From: Paenibacillus_AB hodogayensis
Lineage (GTDB): Bacteria; Bacillota; Bacilli; Paenibacillales; NBRC-103111
Length of the DNA: 64,000 bases
Direction of reading: 5' to 3'
NCBI RefSeq assembly: GCF_039536325.1
Contig: NZ_BAAAYO010000001.1
Coordinates: 1,116,001-1,180,000 of the forward strand
Positions 57,637-64,000 of the stretch are shown here, piece after piece. Position 1 is the first letter of the stretch. Every line of letters begins with the position of its first letter. Both the position numbers and the translations under genes were made by a program. The notes under the pieces were generated by a model, which worked only from the letters and a program-made list of their open reading frames with translations, did no database searches and was not told the DNA's origin.

Positions 57637-58527
57637 CTACGAAAATTTGCGTTCGAGCCGGTTGAAGAACAGATTGATCACCATGGTCGCGATCAAGCAT
57701 ACGATAACCAGGGAAGCCGCGATGGCGCTGCCGTAGCCGTATTTCATGGACAAGAAGGACATGTTGTACATATGCGTCGAGATGACGTCGGTCGCATGGG
57801 CCGGGCCTCCGCCTGTCATGACCATGATCATGTCGAAAGCTTGCAGAGAGCCGATGAACGCCAGTACGATCGAAATTTTGAAAATCGGAACGTTCATCGG
57901 AAACGTGATGTACCAGTCCGCTTTCAGTCCTTCGGCGCCATCGATCTTGGCCGCTTCATAAATATCGGCCGGGATGTTCTGGATGCCGGTAAATTGAATG
58001 AGCGTATGATAGCCCAAGTATTGCCACAAAGCTACGAAGTACAGGGAATACATCGCAATGGCCGGGTCGGTCAGCCACGATCTTTTCCAGCTTCCGAGGT
58101 TCAGCAGATCGAGAACCTGGTTCAGCATCCCGCCCATGGCCGCCGGGTTATAGATCGTTTTCCAGAGCTGGCCGACGATCACGACAGAGAGGATAACCGG
58201 CAGGAAGTAGCTCGCTACCAGGAAGTTCGGTTTTTTGATAAAGCGGCTGAGCAGCATAGCGACGAACAGAGCTATCGGAATTTCAGCCATCGAGAACACG
58301 GCAAATAGGAACGTACGGCGAAAGGACGACCAGAATACGGGATCCGCGGTCAACAACGTCTTGAAATTGTCAAGACCGATGAATGTAGATTCCCCGATCC
58401 CGTTCCAATCGAGCAGACCGCTGTACATGGAGACGAGAATCGGAACGAAGACCAGACTGACATAGAGCAGCAGGCAAGGCAGAACGAAAGCCGCAATGGT
58501 CCATTTGGAGACGCGTAATACGTTCAC
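57637..58527 (-). CDS. carbohydrate ABC transporter permease (MalF/CUT1 type)
   Basis: 296 residues from a GTG at 58527, preceded by AAAGGAGGGGG; the longer frame to 58563 would place this ribosome binding site inside the gene. Segments WTIAAFVLPCLLLYVSLVFV, FVAMLLSRFIKKPNFLVASY, and coupling loop IPADIYEAAKIDGAEGLKAD identify the family. First membrane subunit of the importer. Confidence 0.92.
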   Translation of the reverse strand: MNVLRVSKWTIAAFVLPCLLLYVSLVFVPILVSMYSGLLDWNGIGESTFIGLDNFKTLLTADPVFWSSFRRTFLFAVFSMAEIPIALFVAMLLSRFIKKPNFLVASYFLPVILSVVIVGQLWKTIYNPAAMGGMLNQVLDLLNLGSWKRSWLTDPAIAMYSLYFVALWQYLGYHTLIQFTGIQNIPADIYEAAKIDGAEGLKADWYITFPMNVPIFKISIVLAFIGSLQAFDMIMVMTGGGPAHATDVISTHMYNMSFLSMKYGYGSAIAASLVIVCLIATMVINLFFNRLERKFS

Positions 58528-58568
58528 TTGGCTTCCCCCTCCTTTCTTGAGCTTTATCGACATGAAGA

Positions 58569-58617
58569 GGATCGAAACCGCCGCCCTACCCGCCTGGTAA
58601 AGGAGCGATTTCGATCC
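58569..58617 (-). promoter_or_regulatory. intercistronic hairpin between binding protein and permease
   Basis: GGATCGAAA and TTTCGATCC pair across a GC-rich 31-nt loop in the 102-bp gap. No T-run. As at the sbp-cysT gap, it may protect or over-represent the binding-protein mRNA. Confidence 0.5.
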
Positions 58618-58629
58618 GGCTGAGAGCTC

Positions 58630-59973
58630 TTATTTTTTGTTCGATTCGTAAGCGGTTTGATGTTCTTTGGCAACATCCTGAGCGTTCTTCTTCTGTACGA
58701 ACAAGTTTTGGATGCTCGTCAGATGCCCTTGAGCCGTTCCCGGGTTCATCGTATTGTCGAACGCCAGGTCGCCGCCCTTGACTTGCTTGAAAAGCCCCAA
58801 AACTTCCATCGCCATATCGGAGTAACCGGCCGCTTTGAAGTCGCCGTCCACCTTTTGGGCCAGACCGACCGCTCCCTTCGCCGTGAATGCTTCTTTCGGG
58901 AAGTTCAGCATGAAATAGTTCAAGAAGTCCTTCGTTTCCTTCAAATGCTTGCTGTTAGCCGACACGGCGAAGGCGCTGCCCGGCGCGAGCATGAATTCGT
59001 CCGGATTTCCTTTTCCCTTGACCGTCGGAAATTTGAATACGCCGACTTTGCCGTTGACCGAAGAGGTCTCGATGGCGCCCGTTGCCCAAGTTCCCATATA
59101 GTACATAGCGGCTTTGCCGGTTTTGAACAGGTTCTCGCCCGCGTTATAATCGAAGGAAGTCGCGCCTTCCTGGAATGCGCCTGCTTGAACAAGATCCTGG
59201 AAGCTGTCTACTGCATCGGTGAATGCAGGATCGGTGAATGTCTTCTTGCCATCCAGAACGCTTTGCAGGAAGCCGGGACCGCCGTTCGTACGGAGCAGAA
59301 TGTTCATGAACAAGAAGGAACCAGTCCAGGAATCCTTTTCCCCGATCGCAAACGGCTGAATGTTTTTTGCTTTCAATTTCTTGACCACGTCCACGATTTC
59401 CTCGAACGTTTTGGGCACTTCGACGCCAGCCTGCTTGAACAGCTCTTTGTTGTAGTAGACAACGCCGATGTTGTTGCCGTCAGGCAGCGCGTACAGATTG
59501 TTGTTGAAGGTGTAAGAGTCCAGAATGGAACTTTGGAACGTATCCTTTAATCCGTTTTGCGCGACCATGTCGTTTAGCGGAGCGAACAGTCCGGCATCGA
59601 CGAAAGGCTTCATTTGTGCCGCAGGGTTTACGATCGTGATATCCGGTACTTCCTTGGAAGCGGCTTGCGTTTTGAGTTTGAGCTTCTGCTGGTCGGTGTT
59701 CAGCGTGTCGAGCTCGATCTTGATTTTCGGGTTTTTGGATTGATAATCGGCGACGATCTTCTTGAGCATGGCGTTCTTCGGCTCGGTCGGGTCCGGATAA
59801 ATGTTTTGGAAAGTAATGGTGATCGTTTCGCCTTTTTTATCGTTGCCGCCGGCAGCGGGAGTTGAAGCGGAATTGCCGTCCGTACTGGCGGTGCTTCCGG
59901 ATCCGCAAGCGGTCAAGCTCGCGGCCAGCGTACTTGCGAGCAGGGCTTGGAGTGCCGTTTTCTTTTTCATCAT
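58630..59973 (-). CDS. extracellular sugar-binding lipoprotein of an ABC transporter
   Basis: 447 residues. Lipobox LTAC (Cys 23) and an Ala/Ser/Gly linker, then a family-1 sugar receptor: ITITFQNIYPDPTEPKNAML, VPDITIVNPAAQMKPFVDAG, LPDGNNIGVVYYNKELFKQA, GKAAMYYMGTWATGAIE. Start is one of two adjacent ATGs (59973 or 59970) after AAGGGGGA. It is first in a five-gene set (receptor, two permeases, YesM, YesN). The sugar is unknown and no glycoside hydrolase is nearby. Confidence 0.93.
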   Translation of the reverse strand: MMKKKTALQALLASTLAASLTACGSGSTASTDGNSASTPAAGGNDKKGETITITFQNIYPDPTEPKNAMLKKIVADYQSKNPKIKIELDTLNTDQQKLKLKTQAASKEVPDITIVNPAAQMKPFVDAGLFAPLNDMVAQNGLKDTFQSSILDSYTFNNNLYALPDGNNIGVVYYNKELFKQAGVEVPKTFEEIVDVVKKLKAKNIQPFAIGEKDSWTGSFLFMNILLRTNGGPGFLQSVLDGKKTFTDPAFTDAVDSFQDLVQAGAFQEGATSFDYNAGENLFKTGKAAMYYMGTWATGAIETSSVNGKVGVFKFPTVKGKGNPDEFMLAPGSAFAVSANSKHLKETKDFLNYFMLNFPKEAFTAKGAVGLAQKVDGDFKAAGYSDMAMEVLGLFKQVKGGDLAFDNTMNPGTAQGHLTSIQNLFVQKKNAQDVAKEHQTAYESNKK

Positions 59974-60014
59974 TCGTTTATCCCCCTTATAGTGATGGAT
60001 TGGATGATGATTTT

Positions 60015-60043
60015 ATTATCACGATTTCCCATTCTCCTTACAA
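60015..60043 (-). promoter_or_regulatory. promoter of the sugar transporter operon
   Basis: Minus strand TTGTAA (60043-60038), 17-bp spacer, GATAAT (60020-60015), 42 bp before the start codon. Both hexamers are off consensus, as expected for an activated promoter. Confidence 0.55.
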
Positions 60044-60110
60044 TGTGGGAACTTTAGAAATAAGGTGGGGTTTTTAAAGGTCGGGGACGCCCTGCGGCTC
60101 CATAACGACA

Positions 60111-60154
60111 AAGAGCCTTTAAACACTAAGACTTCCTCGTGTTTAAAGGCTCTT
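60111..60154. terminator. hairpin after the aldo/keto reductase gene
   Basis: AAGAGCCTTTAAACAC pairs with GTGTTTAAAGGCTCTT across a 12-nt loop, 20 bp beyond the stop at 60174. Confidence 0.7.
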
Positions 60155-60173
60155 GCTATGTCGTCTTCGATGG

Positions 60174-61091
60174 TTACGGCAACACGTTTCCAGCCGAGCG
60201 ATAGATCGCGTACCACTCTTCGCGCGTCAGACGAATATCGGCCGCTTGGCAGCATTGCTTGAGACGCTCGGCATTGGCCGTACCGATGACCGGCTGCATG
60301 TTCGCCGGATGACGAAGCAGCCAGGCGACGGCAATCGTCGTATTGGACACGTCGTACTTGGCGGCCACCTCGTCGATTTGACGGTTCAGCTCGGGGAATT
60401 TGTCATTTCCCAGAAACACGCCTTCGAAAAATCCGTACTGGAACGGCGACCACGGCTGGATCGTAATGTCGTGCAGCCGGCAGAAGTCGAGTACGCTGCC
60501 GTCGCGGTTCACCGCGGAGCCGTTCTCCATGTTGACGTTGAACCCTTGCGAGATCATGGTGGCGTTCGTAATGCTGAGCTGCAGCTGATTGGCGACGATC
60601 GGCTGCTTCACCGCTTTTTGCAGCAGTTGAATTTGCATCGGGTTTTGGTTGGAGACGCCGAAATGGCGCACCTTGCCCGAGCTTTCCAGCAGATCAAACG
60701 CTTCCGCCACTTCTTCCGGCTCGACGAGCGTATCCGGGCGGTGCAGCAGCAGCACGTCCAAATAATCGGTGCGCAGTCTCTTCAAAATCCCGTCGACGGA
60801 TTCCACAATGTGCTCCTTGGAAAAGTCGAACATGCCGGGGCGAATGCCGCATTTCGATTGCAGAATCAGGCTGTCGCGAACGCCGGGGTTCATCCCGACC
60901 GCTTCCGCGAACACTTCCTCGCATTTGCCCTTCCCGTAAATATCCGCATGGTCGAAGAAATTCGCCCCCTCTTCGAGCGCCGTGCGGACGAAATGCTCCG
61001 CCTCCTTCTTATCCAACGACCCGATGCGCATACATCCGATCGCGATGGCCGGAACTTCTAATGTACTGGTGCCGAGTGGTATCGTTCTCAT
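60174..61091 (-). CDS. aldo/keto reductase
   Basis: NADPH-dependent carbonyl reductase, 305 residues from the ATG at 61091 after CGGAGG; upstream codons to 61175 lack support. TIM-barrel tetrad: D51 and Y56 (ANFFDHADIYGKG), K about 81 (LQSKCGI), and H in VLLLHRPDTLV. Phosphate-binding end VIGTANAERLKQCC. It resembles the YdhF-type subfamily. The start region is divergent from the ECF sigma gene; the substrate is unknown. Confidence 0.9.
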   Translation of the reverse strand: MRTIPLGTSTLEVPAIAIGCMRIGSLDKKEAEHFVRTALEEGANFFDHADIYGKGKCEEVFAEAVGMNPGVRDSLILQSKCGIRPGMFDFSKEHIVESVDGILKRLRTDYLDVLLLHRPDTLVEPEEVAEAFDLLESSGKVRHFGVSNQNPMQIQLLQKAVKQPIVANQLQLSITNATMISQGFNVNMENGSAVNRDGSVLDFCRLHDITIQPWSPFQYGFFEGVFLGNDKFPELNRQIDEVAAKYDVSNTTIAVAWLLRHPANMQPVIGTANAERLKQCCQAADIRLTREEWYAIYRSAGNVLP

Positions 61092-61288
61092 ATCGATATT
61101 AACCTCCGATGCTAAAAGTGGGTCGTGCGACAGGGCAAAGACGCCTCTTTCTTCATTGTGGCATATGCGAACCACAGTTTCAATGCGGGAACGACGGCCT
61201 TGCTCCGTCTTTCAAGCAGAACGTAGTGAACCGATCGCGAGATTATTACAATATAAAGGTGAATGGCCATTCGGAAAGGAGTAGCTAC

Positions 61289-61816
61289 TTGGATATCGAA
61301 GAGCTTAGCGAGCTTATCAAGGTTCATGGCAAAGCCATCTATGGATTTTGCGGCAAGCTTGCAGGCAATAAGGCGGATACGGACGATCTTTATCAGGAGA
61401 CGTTTCTTAAAGCGATGGAAGTACGCCATAAAATGAACGCTGCCCAAAATCCGAAAGGATTTCTTATCTCGATCGCTATCCGACTGCGCAAAAACAACCG
61501 CCGGAAATTTGCCTGGAGGCAGCGAATCGCCCCCACGGCGGAGCTGAACGAGGCGGTGAACAAGCCTTGTCAGCCCGAAGGAGCGGCAACGCCGGAGGAC
61601 ACTGTTCTGTCCCAAGAGCTTAGCGGCATGATCCAAGCTGCCGCGGACAGGCTGAACGACAAGCTGAAGATTCCGCTCTATATGCACTACACCGCGGACA
61701 TGTCCATCGATGAGATCGCATCGACGCTGAAGGTTCCGCCAGGCACGGTCAAAAGCAGGCTTTACCAAGCCAGACAGGCCATGAAAAAAACATTGGAGGT
61801 TGAATCCCGTGAATGA
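61289..61816 (+). CDS. ECF-type RNA polymerase sigma factor
   Basis: 175 residues from a TTG at 61289, seven bases after GGAAAGGAG. Sigma region 2 at about 10-75 (GNKADTDDLYQETFLKAMEV) and region 4 at about 115-170 (KIPLYMHYTADMSIDEIAST, LKVPPGTVKSRLYQARQAMK). The linker (65-110) is longer than usual and includes an Ala/Pro/Glu stretch. The downstream gene, overlapping by 8 bp, is its likely membrane anti-sigma factor. The signal is unknown. Confidence 0.88.
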   Translation: MDIEELSELIKVHGKAIYGFCGKLAGNKADTDDLYQETFLKAMEVRHKMNAAQNPKGFLISIAIRLRKNNRRKFAWRQRIAPTAELNEAVNKPCQPEGAATPEDTVLSQELSGMIQAAADRLNDKLKIPLYMHYTADMSIDEIASTLKVPPGTVKSRLYQARQAMKKTLEVESRE

Positions 61817-62948
61817 TGCCGAAAAGTGGGACCGGCTGCTCAAGAAAGCCCTTGCCTCCGCATCGGAGCCCGAGGAGACGTTGAACCAAAGCATTCTAAC
61901 CCGGTATCAGGAGGAACATACCTTGAAGCGCGCATATCGAAAACGGATTTCCGCAGGCTTGCTCGTCGCCCTATTCACGCTCGTTATGTCGGTAACGGTT
62001 TTTGCCGCTACCCAGTTGTTCAGCTCCAAGCAAGTGGCTGAACACTTGGGCGAGACCATTTTGGCCAAAGCATTTGCAAGCCGCAAAGCCGTTGAAATCA
62101 ATCAAACCGTTGCCTCCGGCGACTATGCCGTTACTTTGCACGGGATCGTCTCGGGCGAGGGACTGCGAGAATTGAACAGCTCGGCGCAAGATATTTATCC
62201 CGACAAGACTTATGCGGTCGTATCGATCGCCAGACAGGATGGCCACCCGATGCCCGCTACAAGCGACCCGGAATACGGGAAAGTGCCGTTCTTCGTTTCA
62301 CCTCTGATCAAAGGCCAGAAGCCGTGGCAAGTGAACATCGCGACGCTGCATGGCGGCTACAGCGAGGTTGTGTTGGACGGCATTACGTACAGGCTGATCG
62401 AATGCGACGGAGTCGAAATGTTTGCCGACAGAGGGGTGTATTTGGCGGTCAGCAGCGGCAGCAGCTTCTATACCAACGCTGCGTTCGCCTATAACGAAAG
62501 CACGGGGGAAATCAGTGCCAAAACCGACTATAACGGAATCTCGCTACTGTTTGATCTGCCTCTCGACAAAGCCAAGGCCGATCATGCCAAAGCCGAAGCC
62601 TATCTAAAGAAGCTGTTGGAGCCCGCAGCCGCCAAAGAGGCTGATAACGCAAGCAATCAGGCCGAAGCGGAGTTCAGGAGCAAGCTGGAAGCATGGACGA
62701 AAAAAATACCGCAAGGCACGGTCATTCCCGAATCGGTCAAACCCGCAACCATCGATGACAAAGGCGGAGTCCACTACGAGTATGACGGCTGGAGCGTCAT
62801 GCTTCACGCCAGCATACTGTTTGCGGAAGGTCAAACCGGGTATTCGGATGCCGTCCAATTTACCGAAGACAATCGCAACGTTATGGCGCTGCAATTTTCC
62901 AGGGATGCGAACGGCGTTATTACCGGCAGAGTCATAAAATTGAATTAG
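61809..62948 (+). CDS. putative membrane anti-sigma factor
   Basis: 379 residues from a GTG at 61809, nine bases after GGAGG. A cytoplasmic N terminus of about 45 residues (LLKKALASASEPEETLNQSI) precedes one membrane helix (ISAGLLVALFTLVMSVTVFA) and a 310-residue extracellular part with a DUF4179-like beta-rich start (SGDYAVTLHGIVSGEGLREL) and a helical segment (about 260-310). No zinc-type H-x3-C-x2-C anti-sigma motif is present. The role is inferred from overlap with the sigma gene. Confidence 0.72.
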   Translation: MNDAEKWDRLLKKALASASEPEETLNQSILTRYQEEHTLKRAYRKRISAGLLVALFTLVMSVTVFAATQLFSSKQVAEHLGETILAKAFASRKAVEINQTVASGDYAVTLHGIVSGEGLRELNSSAQDIYPDKTYAVVSIARQDGHPMPATSDPEYGKVPFFVSPLIKGQKPWQVNIATLHGGYSEVVLDGITYRLIECDGVEMFADRGVYLAVSSGSSFYTNAAFAYNESTGEISAKTDYNGISLLFDLPLDKAKADHAKAEAYLKKLLEPAAAKEADNASNQAEAEFRSKLEAWTKKIPQGTVIPESVKPATIDDKGGVHYEYDGWSVMLHASILFAEGQTGYSDAVQFTEDNRNVMALQFSRDANGVITGRVIKLN

Positions 62949-62959
62949 CTATTCCTATT

Positions 62960-62996
62960 CCGGCAAGAGCGGCGCTCTTTGCCGGTTTCTTTTTTC
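62960..62996 (+). terminator. terminator of the sigma/anti-sigma operon
   Basis: CCGGCAA and TTGCCGG close a stem with inner GAGC/GCTC pairs, followed by TTTCTTTTTT. Confidence 0.75.
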
Positions 62997-63074
62997 ATGC
63001 GAGACCGATTCACATTCAGTTCATAAACTTGCTCTACAATCCATAAGTAATCAGTTACGTAGGAGGAATGGAAC

Positions 63075-64000
63075 ATGAATCCTGAATACAGAAAAGCACT
63101 GGAGGCAAATCATGGCGATTGGGCCGTAGAGGCGCACGGGCTCGTCAAGGTGTTTGGCGATAATCGTGCGGTGGATGGCGTCGATTTGAACGTGCGCGCC
63201 GGTACGATCTACGGCGTCCTCGGTCCGAACGGAGCCGGCAAGACGACCACGATCCGCATGCTGGCTACCCTGCTGCGCCCGGACGCAGGTTCGGGGAGAA
63301 TTTTCGGATACGACGTCGTCAAAGAATCGCAAATTGTCCGTCAATTGATCGGAGTGACCGGACAGTATGCGTCGGTCGATGAAGCGCTCAGCGCTACGGA
63401 GAACTTAATCATTTTCTCCCGGCTGCTCGGGCTGGGACGTTCGGAGGCTCGGCGCAAGGCGGAGCAATTGCTGGAGGAATTCGGTTTGACCGAGGCCGCA
63501 AAGCGGCCGCTCAAAAACTTCTCCGGCGGGATGCGCCGCCGGCTCGATCTGGCAGCAAGCCTGATCGCACAGCCGCCGCTCATCTTCCTGGACGAACCGA
63601 CTACCGGGCTGGACCCGCGTACGCGCGCGCAGATGTGGGAAACGATCCGCCGATTGGTGAAGACGGGATCTACCGTTGTACTGACGACGCAATACCTCGA
63701 TGAAGCCGATCAGTTGGCCGACCGGGTCGCGGTAATCGATCAGGGACGCGTCGTCGCCGAGGGCACCGTGGACGAACTGAAAGCGTCCGTCGGTACGTCG
63801 TCGCTGCATCTGCGCGTCCAAAATCCGCTCGACATCCAGAATGCCCGCCGAACCATCGAACAGGTGCTCCAAGTTCCGTCTAGCATATCGTCGGAAGCGG
63901 GTAAAATTACGGCGCCGATGGCGGACGCCGACCGGGTCACCGACCTGCTTGTCGCCCTGCGCGCGGCAGGGATTCACTTGGCCGAGTTGAGTGTGCAGAA
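63075..64000 (+). CDS. DrrA-type ABC transporter ATP-binding protein (cut by window edge)
   Basis: 308 codons are visible and no stop is reached. Walker A VLGPNGAGKTTTI (47-59), signature NFSGGMRRRLDLAAS, Walker B PLIFLDEPTTGLDPRT, and switch-like QYLDEADQLADRV: the daunorubicin-resistance (DrrA) class, with the usual C-terminal domain (SSLHLRVQNPLDIQNARRTI). ATG after AGGAGGAATGG. A DrrB-type permease is expected next, outside the window. Its first 73 residues closely match the scarred copy at 52107. Confidence 0.92.
   Translation, partial: MNPEYRKALEANHGDWAVEAHGLVKVFGDNRAVDGVDLNVRAGTIYGVLGPNGAGKTTTIRMLATLLRPDAGSGRIFGYDVVKESQIVRQLIGVTGQYASVDEALSATENLIIFSRLLGLGRSEARRKAEQLLEEFGLTEAAKRPLKNFSGGMRRRLDLAASLIAQPPLIFLDEPTTGLDPRTRAQMWETIRRLVKTGSTVVLTTQYLDEADQLADRVAVIDQGRVVAEGTVDELKASVGTSSLHLRVQNPLDIQNARRTIEQVLQVPSSISSEAGKITAPMADADRVTDLLVALRAAGIHLAELSVQ

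Overview
The window looks like chromosomal DNA of a Gram-positive, moderately high-GC, spore-forming bacillus, most probably Paenibacillaceae (Paenibacillus or Cohnella type). The clues are strong AGGAGG ribosome binding sites, frequent TTG/GTG starts, Lpl- and Yes-type carbohydrate ABC transporters with YesM/YesN regulators, and small Bacillales families (YuzB, YneR, YtxG/YtxH, YutE, DUF2292, DUF3054). I see no rRNA, CRISPR array, integrase or intact insertion sequence. One tRNA-Ala(GGC) is present. The genus is an inference.

Layout. 0-2.9 kb: an AraC regulator divergent from a phytanoyl-CoA-dioxygenase-like enzyme, then a Gly-rich lipoprotein. 3.2-10.4 kb: a sulfur block with a sulfate/thiosulfate ABC importer (sbp-cysT-cysW-cysA), two near-identical DUF2292 proteins flanking a secreted beta-propeller protein, and an SsuE-like FMN reductase. 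The importer and the second DUF2292 gene have look-alike promoters with a shared dyad just downstream of the -10. 10.6-25.8 kb: mostly core genes, including racE, a deacetylase, bdbC, a phosphodiester glycosidase, ytxGH, a KDPG/KHG aldolase, a SufR-like regulator, a HepT/YutE-like protein, a LytTR protein, a holin and ilvD. 25.9-28.8 kb: gene-poor, with the tRNA, a 37-bp tandem repeat, a polypyrimidine tract, one nuclease-like/winged-helix gene and a degraded M28-like pseudogene.

28.9-41.2 kb is rich in regulators: a GyrI-like protein, a Crp/Fnr protein, a short-chain dehydrogenase, a very large hybrid histidine kinase with a SARP-type response regulator, L-lactate dehydrogenase, a BlaI/M56 pair with two operator dyads, a GGDEF/HD-GYP pair and an XRE/membrane pair. 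41.2-51.9 kb is the most distinctive part. It is an apparent operon with two Lpl-type permeases, a lipoprotein binding protein and three Cys-type sulfatases, under a membrane-anchored AraC sensor-regulator; it is probably a sulfated-glycan uptake and desulfation locus. A TetR remnant lies at its downstream edge.

52.1-64 kb: a deletion scar joining the start of a DrrA-type ATPase to the end of a DrrB-type permease, a YtrA-like GntR regulator flanked by two copies of one operator, a His/Gly repeat protein, a sugar ABC transporter with its own YesM/YesN two-component system, an aldo/keto reductase, an ECF sigma/anti-sigma pair, and a DrrA-type ATPase that runs off the right edge and closely resembles the scarred copy.

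Functions are read from motifs and family memory; no database search was possible. Starts were moved to the codon with the best ribosome binding site where the longest frame was unlikely.
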